From: Acestrorhynchus altus
Taxonomy: Eukaryota; Chordata; Actinopteri; Characiformes; Acestrorhynchidae
NCBI GenBank assembly: GCA_034509495.1
Contig: CM067512.1
Location: forward strand, 3,488,199-3,552,198
Direction of reading: 5' to 3'
DNA length: 64,000 nt
The first letter of the stretch is position 1. Each line of letters begins with the position of its first letter. Made by a program: the position numbers and the translations under genes. Positions 36,511-59,660 of the stretch are shown piece after piece. Below the pieces are notes generated by a model. It was not told the origin of the DNA. It saw only the letters and a list, made by a program, of their open reading frames with translations, and did no database searches.

Positions 36511-37348
36511 TTACTCCAGTCCATTTCTTTTCTTGTACTCCTGAATGTCAGTGCTGTGCTGTTTGAAAAGCTGAACAGAATAGGTGTTTTCAGTTATGAC
36601 CTATAAACTCTGACCAAGAGAAATATTTATTTAAAATGTGAAAAATGTCAGGGTTTTATTTAAAAAGTGGTATTACCAGTGCCCATAAGAGAGCAGTGCT
36701 TCCAAACGCTAGTCCCACTCGCAGCATGTTTGGTCTGGATGGATCTGGCTTTGTTCCAAGGAAAATATTTCTGCGGACAACTGTAAACAAACACAAAACA
36801 CATTATATAATAATGGTCGAGACCAAATAAATATAAGATACCAGTGCAAACATGAGTAGATTATTTTTATTGGGTGCGTTTTAAGTGTACAGTGCGTCTA
36901 AGAAACCCTTCCTTTAGAATTTAGGCTTAAATTTTCTTTCTATATAATTATAAGAATGATAAATGCAAATTAACAGAAATATCTATAAAAGTGGTATGTC
37001 TGAGCATTTCTGCCCATTTGACAGGTGGGCAAAACCTGACCTCAATTCACCAATAAATATGATCACGAATGGCCACAGTATGTCTGTTTATAGTATTTCT
37101 TTATTTACTTAATAATTGCATCCAGGACCTGGCAGGTTGCTATAGCAACCTACATACAGTATTCAACTCTATAGTGATAATCTAGTGTCTATCTATATAT
37201 CCAACCTCTGTTTACACCATCTGTCTATCTATACCTCTCTCTCTCTCGCTCACTCTCCCTCTGTGTGTCTCTCTCAGTCTCTCTCTCTTTCTCTCTCACA
37301 CACGCAGACTGTCTCTCTCTTTCTCTCTCTCTCTCACACACTCACTCT

Positions 37349-37386
<38 letters not shown>

Positions 37387-37463
37387 TGTTCTCTCTCCCT
37401 CTCTCTCTCTCACACACTGTCTCTCTCTTTCTTACACACACACACACACACAGTCTCTTTCTT

Positions 37464-37525
<62 letters not shown>

Positions 37526-37707
37526 TCACTCACTCACTCACTCACTCTCTCTCTCTGTTCTCTCTGAGGAGGATTAATGAAGGTCAGTAACTGTACTAGT
37601 TAAACCTCTCAGTGTCGTTGTGACTCTCTGTGAGTCAGAGAGTCAGAGAGTCAGTACTCACTGCTCCTGAGCGCAGGGCTGAGCAGTAAGGCTCGTCTCG
37701 GGCTCAT
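36511..37707 (-). CDS. ndufc1: NDUFC1, complex I accessory subunit (KFYI)
   Basis: Three exons, 37707-37662, 36780-36677 and 36570-36511, phases 1 and 0, giving 69 aa (about 76 in human). NDUFC1 is a single-membrane-span accessory subunit of mitochondrial respiratory complex I. Seen: an Arg-containing presequence MSPRRALLLSPALRSS; RNIFLGTKPDPSRPNMLRVG; a membrane span LAFGSTALLWALLF; and the C-terminus KQHSTDIQEYKKRNGLE, which matches the human KQHNEDILEYKRRNGLE end nearly residue for residue. The 3' exon was too short to show as an open frame. The KFYV motif of mammals is not conserved here (RNIF). It is divergent from naa15, 1.5 kb apart. Confidence 0.95.
37211..37560 (+). repeat. Compound (CT)n/(CA)n microsatellite
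   Basis: Long alternating CT and CA dinucleotide tracts lie in ndufc1 intron 1. Leu/Ser/His-rich open frames over it are artefacts. Confidence 0.95.
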
Positions 37708-38229
37708 TTCTGCAACTCTTCAGCTCGGCTCGGTCAGCGGCGCTGCTGCTCGATGCGCTCGGTTATCGACTCTCCAGGCGCGTCGGCCGCAGACGCCACG
37801 CGCGAGTGCAGAGCAATCGATCAGAAGCAGCGATGAGTTTAACTCCACTTTAACTCCCTGTACTACCCCGCACCCTGCTCCTGAGTTCAGCACAATCTCA
37901 CAGTCAAAGCACAGACGAGGAGTCCCCACACATTCATTTATCACACAGAACCCTCTTCACTGCACCCTGTTTCCATTCCCCCCATCAGGCCTGCATTCAC
38001 GAACCAACTTCTGTTTCTCATTTTAGTGTCTGATAGGACTGAGAATGAGAAACCTTTATCAGCCCTGTAGTGGGCTGATACCACAGTGTTACCTCAGCAG
38101 AGGGTCAGCAGGACACAAAGATCTCCAGATGTTTGCATATCAACTTCTGATTGCACACAGGGGAGCAGAGAAATAGTGCATATTGCTGTGCAATGTTGAA
38201 AAAAAATTGTGTGTGTGTGTGTGGGTGGG

Positions 38230-38390
38230 AGTTGTTCTGGACAGCCGCGGCCTGCTGCTTTGGACACCAGCCTCATGACTTGCCAGATTGATTCCCTAGA
38301 CTGGCAGGACCTGACCGAAGTGCCCTTGAGCCAGACGCTTAACTCTCCAACTGCTGAATGCCATGCCATGCCATGCTGCCCACTGAATTC

Positions 38391-38430
<40 letters not shown>

Positions 38431-38480
38431 CTCTGCATGGATGAGTTAAATGCAGAGGTCAAATTTCCCTGTGTGCAAAC
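38230..38480 (+). mobile_element. tRNA-derived SINE copy (diverged)
   Basis: It shares the body 'gaagtgcccttgagccagac' and 'cttaactctcc' with 17340-17490. A (GT)n tail lies at 38397-38428. Confidence 0.7.
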
Positions 38481-38689
38481 AGTGGGTTCTTGCAGATTAG
38501 GACTGTTTTGTCTGGGATCATATACTGGTACTGGTCATCACCCAATATGCTTGTGCTGGTTGAGCTGCATGTTATGTTAAAACATGCTTTATTTCTGGTG
38601 GTTAATGCTCTGGTTACCAGAACGCTGGTTCTGCACACTGTGCTCTGGCCAGGCCAGGTTCCCATAAGGACTGGGCATGTTTTAGGGGG

Positions 38690-38870
38690 CATGTGTGGTG
38701 GTTAGGGAACTAGGGCATGACTGAAGTGCCCTTGAGCTCCCTGGGTACCGTGGGTAGTGCCGCCCACCGCTCCGGGCACGTGTGCTCACTGCTCCCTAGT
38801 GTGTACGTACTCCGGGGTGCAGATGGGTTAAATGCGGAGGACAGATTCCCTCCTCTTTTGAGACTGAAGG
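38690..38870 (+). mobile_element. tRNA-derived SINE copy (body)
   Basis: Reads 'gaagtgcccttgagctccct', 'cgcccaccgctccgggcacg' and 'agatgggttaaatgcggagg', the conserved SINE body. Together with the previous copy it occupies the ndufc1-naa15 divergent spacer. Confidence 0.75.
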
Positions 38871-38974
38871 AGGAGCAGGAGGTGGTTCCCACTGCTCACA
38901 GCAGAACCTGCAGGGTGGAGATACGGGGTTTTGGCCAGATGTCGGCTAATCACGGTTATATTTTATTGTGAGAG

Positions 38975-39249
38975 CGCTGTGGCGCCGGGGGTCCTCTCCG
39001 TCAGTCGCGCGATTCTGTAGGACAATGCGGGACATTCTGTTGTCCCCCAATCTCCATTTTGGTTCCGGAGAAGACCCCGCTGGCTCTGCGCATGCGCAGT
39101 CAGCGCGCGTGCCGCCATTTTGGTTCCGCAGGCCTTGTGTGAGCACGTGAAGGAACCCGGTCCGAGGTTCTGCTCTGTACACGCGAACCGGGCCTGGGCT
39201 AGAACCCGCGGTTCTGCTGGATGTTCTAGCACAGCTGCGCGAGGCAACG
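38975..39249 (+). promoter_or_regulatory. naa15 CpG promoter with NRF1 and YY1 motifs
   Basis: A perfect NRF1 palindrome TGCGCATGCGCA lies at 39087-39098 and YY1-type GCCGCCATTTTGG at 39111-39123, with a second CCATTTTGG near 39054. The block is CpG-rich and TATA-less, as expected for a housekeeping gene. Confidence 0.8.
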
Positions 39250-50229
<10,980 letters not shown>

Positions 50230-52367
50230 GAGGCTGTGAACGGAGCGCGTAACCAGAAGAAGGTTGTGGGTTTTCTTTTTGTTTGAATTTCTTTTTCTTT
50301 TGGTGGTTGGACGCCATTTCAAAACCAGACCCCCCAGACACAGAGGTTGTGACTACTGCAGTGACCAGACCAGGACTTCTGGAATCGGCAGCAGACACGT
50401 GAAGCCACAGGGCGATAGGGGACGGAAAGGATATCCGTTTTGTTTGGTTATTGTTTGGTTTCATGTTTTTTTTTTCTTTGTTTTTCTTCTTTTTTTTAAT
50501 ATGGCTAATAACTAAACTTAGACAAATAACCAATAAATGGCATGTATGCTCAGACCGAAACATGGATGAAAAATGGTTATGACGAACTTGAGTCCATGTT
50601 CGTCTGATACATGCACCTCCTTCTCATGTTTTTAAGAGTAATTTATATAAAAGAATATTAAAGAGAACAAAAAAAAAGCTATCAAGGAGCAATACTCTTG
50701 GTCCTGGTTTGACTCGGGTGGTTGTGTGCCAAACCTTCTGGGGTAGATCTTAAGAATTTAAGATGGTGGTAGCACCTGTTGCAAGAACCTGTGTTTAGGG
50801 TGGAGGGGATGAGGTTTAAAAAAAAAAAAAAAAAAGAAAGAAAGAAAGAAAGACTTGGTTGTTAAGAGCAGTTCTAACCAGTCAGCCATTAGATGGAGAG
50901 AGGGAGGAGGACCAGTTTGGCTGCCAGAAGAACTGTGATTGTATGATGCTCAGCTTATGAGCACAGGTTCATTGGGAGTGCAGAGGGAGAGGCAGACATA
51001 CATCTTTTCATTTTTGTTTTCATCCTTGTTCCTCATTTGTTTCTTTTCTCTCCTCGTCTCCTGAATTTGGAGTTTGGTTATCCAGTGAACGTCTGAGCTG
51101 TGGTAGTGGCTCTCCGTGGCTTTTACTGACCATATTTTGAGGTTTTAATTTCCTGTTTTCTCCCCCTATCCCACTGGTTTTCCATAATTTGGTTTGAATT
51201 ATTGTCATATTTTCCACAGTACACAGCCTGGCGATCATACCACTGTCTGAACTTGGTTCCATAGTTTGACATTCGAAGCAGTTATAAATAAAACTGAATT
51301 TAAGTGAATTGAATCTAAATGTCTCATCATGTGCATCATAACGTACTTCCTTTCCGTTTTCTCTCCCTTGTCCGTAATTTGTCACAGCTTTGCCTGGATT
51401 GTGTGGCGGCACTGCAAACATATGAGCGATTAATTACCAAGTGCAACTACGAAGAAACCATTTTTGTGTCACATTTTCGTGTATTTTCCATCCCAATTTG
51501 GACATGCCAATTACCAAACCCTGTAAGGACTCTCCTTCAATCACTTCCACACCTCCAAAGTTTAGTTGGAGTTGAAGCGTTTTCTTCTTCTCATCTTCAA
51601 CAGTTTTGTCAGTTGGTATTTCTCCGTCTGAGCTTTTTGATCAGCTCCACATAATTTTAGACATCTAGCGTTGTCTTCTCACACTGGAAAGATGAAATAC
51701 GCCTGTGGATGTTCTCAGATCTAAAGTGAGCGTGAAGCCCTCAAAAAATGCAGCGTCTCTGATAAAGGGGCTCGAGTCCCATTTTCTTGTCTTCTAGCAA
51801 TTTGAGCTTCAGTTTTGTCCTGTTTTGTCTTTGACTTCCTCTTTCCTTATGGAGGTTGGTTAAATTAGATCTTAGAAATATCCGGAAGCTGTTTTGACTG
51901 GAAATGAAATAAATGACCTTTGCGCTGTACTATAGATATACAGATGCACAGGGTCACACCCCACAAGACCTGCATCATGTGTTGTAGATGTTCTGACAGC
52001 CATCTAGAGCATTAGTTTGGTTCTTGTACGAGTGGCTCGGCTGCTTACGCTTGCCCATTGTTTTGCCTGTCACCTACGGCCTAATATATTAACCCCAAGT
52101 GATTTAGGAGCCACTGCAGATGAAGACAATGAATGTTTTACACTTCAGTTTGATTCATGTCAGTTATATATGTATGGAGCTGCCACAGATCCAAGGTTTT
52201 CTGTCCATACATTTCACTTCATTACCTCATTAATCATAAGAACCAGATTTGTGTCTGGCTTGGTGTTTTTAATGAAAGGTTTCAGTAACAAGCTGCAATA
52301 CTTTTCTCTATATTTCTGAGGATCAAATCACTTGAGGTAAATGGAAACAATACAGAGGCCCAAGTCA
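50230..52367. other. naa15 and malate synthase convergent 3' UTRs
   Basis: The two genes converge here. AATAAA signals on the plus strand occur at 50532-50537 and later near 51287 and 51908, so more than one naa15 3' end is possible. A(n)(GAAA)n lies at about 50819-50853. Open frames here have no family resemblance. Confidence 0.6.
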
Positions 52368-52893
52368 TTAAAGCCTCGCTTTACAAAGTCCATCTGCCCC
52401 TCTGTCCTCGTGTGTGTGCTGAGCGCTCAGGAAGGTGTGGTCCTGGTACAGGTAGGTAGTGAGGAATTCAGGGAAATCACTCTTCTGGACCACCTCCAGA
52501 AAGATGGACATGGCTTTGCTCAACCTCTCTTGATCCCTGCAAGGTCAGACGCATAGCGTTATCTCATCAGGTTCTACCATAAGATAATAAAGGGTCCAGA
52601 TAGGGTTTTTTTTTAGCGATGCCGGCTCTACTTTTTCTCTCTATGAAAGCAGGCATTTGTTGGAAGACCATCCATTGAAGCTGTTTGTCTATAGGTGTTA
52701 AGCTTTTAATGCAGGGGTGGGCAATCGAGGTCTGATTTCTCTGCTTTCACATCTAATAACAGATGAGTAGAACAGGTAGAAGACAAAAGTGCAGGACTCT
52801 TGGCACTCCAAGACCAGGATTACTCATGATTAAATGGTTCTTGTCATCCATTCATTGGACATTAATGATGCACAGCAATGATTACGTTTGCAT

Positions 52894-52927
<34 letters not shown>

Positions 52928-55900
52928 TTAAAAAAATAATTAAAAAAAACACCAAACTTTTCTTTGGGATTAAAGGACCTAAAAAAACTAATGTGAAAAT
53001 CTCTCATTGCAACTTTGTAGTTACTATACCATTGTGTCTGACAACTTGTTGCTGCCCTCAGATCCACCATCAGGCCTTGTGTCAGGCTCCTGACCAACCC
53101 ACGGGTTACTGATGTTCCATCATCCTCCAGTTTTACCTGGTGCCGTATCCACTGCCACACCTAAACCAGGGACAGAAAAGCTCTTTAGCGACTGCTCAAG
53201 AAAACCTGCATTAAATGGAAAACCATGAAGGTCAACACATTCTGAATGAGCTTAAACGAACCTGAGATCTGGAGATCTCTGCAGTGGCCGAGTCCTCCAC
53301 CTGCCCCTTGTAGAAGAAATGCCCTCTGCCTGCCGGATAAAGTAAAATAAAAGTAACAGCATGTGTAGCCTTTTGGAAATCAAGATTTGGACTGGCTCCT
53401 AAAATGTGACCTGTGTTACAAGTAAGAAAAGTTCAACTTTACTCGGTCACCAGACCTTGTTCTGTTTACTGCTGGGGAACCTCCTGGTGGTCTTCAGCAA
53501 ACTTGAGAACATAGATGTTTTTCATTTTCATATCTGGCCATTTTGCATAAAAGGATTCAAATTCTGGAGATCAGATGCAGCCACATTTTGATAGGCCCTG
53601 ACCTCAGTCCTCTTTTCTAATCACTTAAACAGTGATTTACAGTGTAACTTGTAAACCCCTTAAAAAGAACAGCTCCACCAGTTTGCACAGCCGTCCCTGA
53701 AGGTATTAAATATTAAACTGTAGTCCATAAAATGGCAAGCAGCATGATGCAGGATTTCAACCTGTGATCCTCAGATCAGTGCAGAGCCACTGTGACCCCC
53801 CTAAGCCTGGGACTTGAAAGGGGTTAAACAAAACTTGGTTTAGGATCCCAGAGCGCGTACAGCTTCAGTATTATGTGTACGAGAGTAAGAGTGCAACTAG
53901 TTCTAGAACTAGGACTATCTAAGTTTAAAGGACCCTGCTGAATTTTCTGCTTTGGCTGCTCTAAAGAGGTCTTTAATGGTCAAGGTAGTAACTGGTGGAC
54001 CAGCTTAACCATCAAACTCAACATGATCACCTGAAAGCCAAGCATTGATGAACAGCACACCAACAGCAATGTTGTACTTCAACCCATAGAGCGTTACTCC
54101 ACCCTAGAGAGAGAGAGAGGGACAGAGAGAACATTATGACACTGTATTTAACTACAATGAAACTGGACACTGGATCCAAATCCAACACATCCAGTTCTGC
54201 AACACCTGTAGAGTAAAACACATGGGATAAATCATGTAATTCATTTGATTACAGTCACTTGGGTGGGTTCTTAGAACCATCTGATCTGTCGACTGACCGC
54301 TGGCATAATGAGCAGGTCTGTAGGGGTCACGTTGAGGTCATCCCGCAGCTGCTGGAGCTGATTCTCTCCCTGGGAATGAAGCTGGAACAGCTGAGTTGCA
54401 GAGGGAGAAAGTGAGAGAGGAATGATAGAGGAATGGATAAGAGAGACACTCATTTTTGGTATGTAGACACCTGTTCATTTAGTGTGCTGCATGTTCCACT
54501 CACTTTTTGCATGGGCTCAATCAGGTCCAGGTCATACACCATGAAGCCGTCGACCCCAGCTTGGATTTCCAACAGCTTCAGTCTGAAATTTCAGAAGGAA
54601 ACTATATAGCTATGATGAATATTGGAATAGAGCACCGGAGTGTGTGCTCAGAAAAGGTACTTTGGGACATTGAAATTTTCTTACACCCCTACAGATCACA
54701 CAGTAATTAATCACACAACAATGTCACACAATTATATCAACAATAATCACACACAATTGGGAGTGGGCACAGAACAGAGCCTTGCCCATCTAATTGTTGT
54801 CACTTCCCTTTACTGTCAATATGAAAACCACCGCTAACTCTCGCTGTAAGTGTATTGTCTCTTGCCTGGTGACAGTGGTCAGTACTGTCTTGTAAAGGGT
54901 GCTCTGCTTGTTTTTGGGCAACAGCAGTGCTGCCATGCCACCGGTTGCCAAGGCACCCCTGCGATGGCACGTCTGCACCAGCAGGTCCATGTAGCTGTAC
55001 AAGAAGTGCTTCTCCATGTTCACATATTTGCTGCGGTCAGGGAGCAGGAACTCAGCCCGGTGACCTGCAGGGGTCAGAAAAGTCACTGACATACATTCAA
55101 ATCATGGTACCACTTTGTAATAAGATTCCCTTTATAAATGTCTTATAAACTGATAAAATGCACCATTAATGGTTTGTAATTGAGCCTTAAACACTGTAAA
55201 ATCACTACTATTGTATTGTAAAATCACCATTTTTGGTGTTATGTTTATAAGTGGTATTAACTAATACTAATTAATTAAATAAACTAATTAATAAAATGGA
55301 CACAGACCATCTGAGATGCCACAGAGCATCAAATTAAGTAGGTCAGATGAATGTGATCCTGATGGTGTGAAACAGGTGTGACCTACTGAGAAATATCTGT
55401 GGAAGCTTTAACAGTAGAGATGAAAAGGGGTTCAATGATTGGCCCGCTTTAATTGTGCTTTAGCTGATAATTACTGATTTGTAAGGTCATTAATAAGCAA
55501 AAAAATAAAACAATGGATAAACCTTTATGAGGATAGTCTTATTGTGGTACCCAAATCATCACCGCCATTACATTTAGAGGCTGACCAAGTTTATTCACGA
55601 AGGAAGCTGAGTAATCCCAGATGCCGCAGTTTAAACCAGCAGAGTGGTCCCGCAGCTCGTACAGAATCTCCTCCATTTCAAACGAGGCCAGCACACACTC
55701 TATCAGCACTGTCGCCTTTATGCTGCCCACCGGCAGGCCGAGCTGTCACACACACAAACTGTCATACAGATGCAAGACCATCAAAAGACAATACTTCAGC
55801 TGAAGCAGAAGGTTTACCTTCTCCTCTGTCCAGACAAAAATCTCATTCCACAGTTTGGCCTCCATATGGCTTTCAACCTGAAAATGACAAATGTCAAACA

Positions 55901-58900
55901 GGTTTCTTCAGCTTCTGCTCCTGGAAACACCTTTAGGTGCACCTGAGTGGATCAACAGCACTATCAGAGTTATACTGATGTTCTAGGATGTTCTTCGGGT
56001 CATCGTTAAAGCATTGAGGTGCAATGAGGTATTCAGAATATTGATAATTCACCTCAAAAGAACCCTGTATGGCCAGGTTAAGCTGGTTGACCCAGTGACT
56101 GTCAATGGGTTGACCAGCTTAGTGCTTGACCAGCATATGGTATGCTTTTGTTTGAGCATGATAGTTGATAGCTGTTCTACCTGCATAACCATGCTTTTGA
56201 CCAGTTTGACCATATTGGTGAAGCAGTTTTTACCCAACAGGTCAACCCATGTAACCTGCTTGGTACTAAGCTGAGCTTTCTGCTTTGACCTTGGACAGGT
56301 AGAAGAAAGGGCCACTCTGGTTCTCTAGCAACAGCTTTGCATTATGGAACATCAGGAGGCCAAAATCAAAGAGTGGACCGGGGACCTCTCGACCATTTAC
56401 CTGTATGCAAACACAAAGACACGTTTAGCTGTCAGTTTATTAGAAAACTGTGTTTATTAGAGTGTAAATACTATGTCTTACAAAAGACAACACAATTATA
56501 CAAACCATATATATTATATATAGTACAAACATCACATCATCACGATCACTCAGAAACATATGTCTCAATTTCTGCTGTTTTTCACTTCCTCACATTGTGT
56601 CCAAATGTAAAATTGAACAAACCAATAAAATGGTCCAACTATTTTTCTGAACTCCATTTAAGGTTTCATCTTCTCCTGTAGAATTGACTGTTTTGGAGAT
56701 AAGAGGTTTTTCTGGGAAAGTGATGATATGTGTAATAAACATCACCTTTGTGAATGAGAATCAGCAAATTAAAGCCAGCATCAGTACCATCAAGTTGTGC
56801 TCCACCATGTTCCATGCACGTGGGCGGAGCATCAGAACCGGGGCCTGAGATATAGGAGGTGCACCTGGAGCAAAATGATGTAGAAATTAGTTTGAAGAAA
56901 CTGGATTATATACATTCATTGTCAAAAATAGTTGCACCCAGAAGGAATCAACTGACAGGAATGAACCTTGGTGGGTAGGTATGACGTCACGTAAGCAAGG
57001 GCAGACATTCAGAGAGCAGTGAAGCCCTGTTTCCAGCATGGGCAAACGACTGCATGATGCAGGACTACATGCACACAGACCGTTATGATGCTATTAGACA
57101 TGCTGTCAACTTCTCCTAGGAGACGTCTGGCATGTTGCGTTAAACCCGATGCCACACTGGGAGACACGACTTCTGTAGGTGTAGATCAATAAATATTGAT
57201 CATATCAGTCTACATTTATAATCATTTATGTTCTGATCATTTATTGATCCTCATATCCTTTATCTTCCTTCCCAATAGAACTGCAATCCCACACTTCCAT
57301 TTTTACAACAGTTGGACAGACAGTGTCCTGCTGGATCTGGTCCCAGGACTTGGAGGTCCTTTCAATCTTTCAATCAAGTCCTTTTGTGAGTTAGAAGCTC
57401 CATGGATGAAATCAATGAGCCTTGGGCACCCATGATCATGTCACCAGTTCATCATGTTACCTCCATGCATAGGCATGCCATACATAGGCAAAAAGGGAAT
57501 AAAGCCCATCAGCAATGAGCTGTGGAATGATAGTGCTCCATCCAGTACTTTTGATGAGTTGGGAAGTTGAAGATGAGGCAGGGAGGTGATCATGCAATAT
57601 CCTGACCTCTCTAATGTTCTTGTTGAATGCAATTAAATCCTCACAGCAATGTTCCAAAATCTAGTACAAAACACTGGGCAGTAGAGACAGTTACTTTTTA
57701 TTACCTTTGATTTTAGGAGAAACTATAAACAGCAGGTGTCCCAATACTTTTGTCCATATAATGTATTATACATAAGGCAGCCAATAACTCACCATGAAAC
57801 TGGTTGTGTACAGCCTGATACACATTATAGATGCCTTTGATCTGATTGTAGTATGTTGGACAGTTCCCGTCATCAAAATCGACCTACGAATAAAAAACGA
57901 ACTGGTTCATTTTTCTGATTTGGAAACATCTCTGCATGTTTTTTAAGAACTGCAGTATCATCTCCCCACAAGACCTTGGAAGGAATCCTGTGGTATCACG
58001 TCTAACATGGAAGCAGGTCCTTTAAGTCCTGGGGGGTTCCATGCATCCTATCAGTGAGCCTTGGGTGCCAATGATCCTGTCACCAGGATTCATGCAGCAC
58101 TGCATACTGGGAGCACCCCAAGACCTGCCAGATGTTTTGAAGATGCTCGGACCCTGTTGTCTAACACATTCATCTCTTGGGATTTTGCAGGCCAGTCCAA
58201 TGCTCCTGAATGATCAGGAGTGAATGACAGGGATACTGTCAGTTTTTGTCTTTTAGACACAATTCTGATGGGAATCTTCTGTACTCTGGGATTTCAGCCA
58301 CTGCTGGTAGACCAGCATGAGCGTATGCTTCCATACATCTCCTTCTTTCATACTATGACCTTTGGCCCAAAAGAAATCACTCCTTTCAGCAAATCATTAA
58401 CTTCTTTGTGACACACTTTCCACAAATTGAATCCTTCTGCACACTCTGCAGGTATTTACAGGTATAAATAGCCCAATAAACTTTGTGCATTGAATTTACT
58501 ACCACCATAAACATACAAGGTGAATAATTACCATTGGAACCAGATCATCACTGTTATTTACTTTGTTACCATGTTATGGCTGAATGGTGTGTTTTCTAAT
58601 TTGTCCATAAACATATTTATATATCAGTCCTGACTTACTTGTATTCCTTGGGCTTTAGATCTGAGGCCCTGAATCAGACGTTGTGTGTCACAGGGTGTAA
58701 GGTCACCGATGTCCACATGCCTGCACTGCAGTCGGGAAGGGACAGGGCTGACCCTCCAGGTAGTGTCATTGCGGATATGGGCTGTCTCCACCCTGAAGTC
58801 TGGCAGGTCCCCAGTCAGGTCCAGCTGAACCTTTCGCAGAACTCTATGCTTAAGGACCTGGTGTGAAGCAGGTGAGAAGCATCACCAGCAGTGTTTCCAC

Positions 58901-59061
58901 TGTTACTGTTCGCACCATCCCAGTTTACTCACCTTGTCTACCTCTGCTTGGAACGTGGAGCACAAATCAGTCAGAAACTGCAGAGCTTCACTGCTGAAGA
59001 GGGTCTGAAACTCCAGCTGCAGTCCCACAGGAGGAGGCTCCACATCTACACCTCTGGGAGT
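52368..59061 (-). CDS. Malate synthase (glyoxylate cycle), 5' exon(s) missing
   Basis: Fourteen exons, all in phase: 59061-58933, 58857-58639, 57883-57793, 56864-56788, 56400-56290, 55877-55818, 55742-55586, 55064-54866, 54582-54504, 54390-54298, 54103-54031, 53329-53262, 53160-53030, 52536-52368, encoding 551 residues. Malate synthase condenses glyoxylate and acetyl-CoA to malate. Family blocks in order: EPPPVGLQLEF, QVDFDDGNCPTYYNQIKG, NGREVPGPLFDFGLLMFHN, GPFFYLSK, GSIKATVLIECVLASFEMEE, ILYELRDHSAGLNCG, LPDRSKYVNMEKHFL, CHRRGALATGGMAA, VEDSATAEISRSQVWQWIRH (catalytic Asp retained). The C-terminus is KARL; ARL fits the peroxisomal PTS1 pattern. Length and motif order match class A malate synthase, not CLYBL. 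The intron after 54866 starts with GC. No first exon with a start codon was secured. Confidence 0.92.
52898..52928 (+). repeat. (AT)n microsatellite
   Basis: An uninterrupted AT run in the last malate synthase intron. Confidence 0.9.
56085..56285. mobile_element. Palindromic MITE, 'ctggttgacc/ggtcaaccc' type
   Basis: Left 'ggttaagctggttgaccca' and right 'aacaggtcaacccatgtaac' form imperfect inverted arms with multiple internal 'gaccagctt/catgcttttgaccag' repeats. It lies in a malate synthase intron. Confidence 0.6.
56925..57215 (+). mobile_element. Non-autonomous Tc1/mariner-like element (family A)
   Basis: Starts 'gttgcacccagaaggaatca' like 13726 and ends 'gatcaataaatattgatcat' like 14048 and 19325. 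The interior is deleted relative to 18780-19350. Confidence 0.75.
57300..57775 (+). mobile_element. Tc1-type MITE remnant
   Basis: Ends 'caggtgtcccaatacttttg' as in 28900 and 17560; the interior 'gagccttgggcacccatgat' recurs at 58050-58080, so a second fragment of the same family lies at about 57990-58230. No coding capacity remains. Confidence 0.65.
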
Positions 59062-59289
59062 CTGTGTGACAAGAAAGACAGGGCTGATTTGATTTGGCAG
59101 AAATGTGTTTCAGTCCTCGTTCTTCAGTGTTCCTCAGCTTTTGTGGCTCCAGTCTGGAACAGAACAACTGAGGTAGCTTTAAATAAGAGACTGTGACCTC
59201 ACCTACAAACAAAAGGTTTTAAAGATATCATTAATATCATTAAACTGGAACATAATCTGTGTTTCAAAATGCAAAAGAGGAGAAAACTT

Positions 59290-59351
59290 GCCAGCATTCT
59301 GTTCGTATACTCTGTTCCTCTTGAAGTGGACTTTGGTAAGGGTCAATGCAC
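59290..59351 (-). other. Exon-like fragment upstream of malate synthase
   Basis: After a cttgcag acceptor the minus strand reads RGALTLTKVHFKRNRVYEQ, basic and codon-like, as an N-terminal extension might be. However no donor here gives the phase (0) that exon 59061 needs: GTTTTC at its end gives phase 2 and a GCAAGT site gives phase 1. Its role is therefore unproven. Confidence 0.25.
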
Positions 59352-59484
59352 CTCTAGCTGCAAGGCAAGAAAAACATGACCAATGTTCAGTTGTTGTTCT
59401 GTACTGGGTGACAAATAGAAAATCTATATTGGAGTATATTTATGGTGGTCTACGACACATACATGGTACATTCATGGTGTACTA

Positions 59485-59660
59485 GGACAGTGTTTTTCAA
59501 CCCTGGAACTGGAGGCACCCCTACCCTGCAAATTTAGATCTTTCCCTGGTCCCACATTTGATGCAATGAAGAAGCACTTCAGAGTTGCATAGGCTGTGTT
59601 AAAGCTAAAACGTGCAGGGCTGGGGTGCCACTAGGACCAGGGTTGAAAAACACTCTGGTC
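59485..59660. mobile_element. Palindromic MITE, 'cctggaactggaggcacccc' family
   Basis: 'gtttttcaaccctggaactg' on the left pairs with 'ccagggttgaaaaacac' on the right. It is related to 43930-44110. Confidence 0.7.

Noticed and set aside
37185..37577. Leu/Ser/His-rich frames
   Set aside because: Pure CT/CA simple repeat in ndufc1 intron 1.
52368..59061. Gene could be CLYBL (citramalyl-CoA lyase), which is related to malate synthase
   Set aside because: The long N-terminal domain, the CHRRG..GGMAA and EDSATAEISR blocks and the length are those of class A malate synthase, not of the shorter CLYBL.
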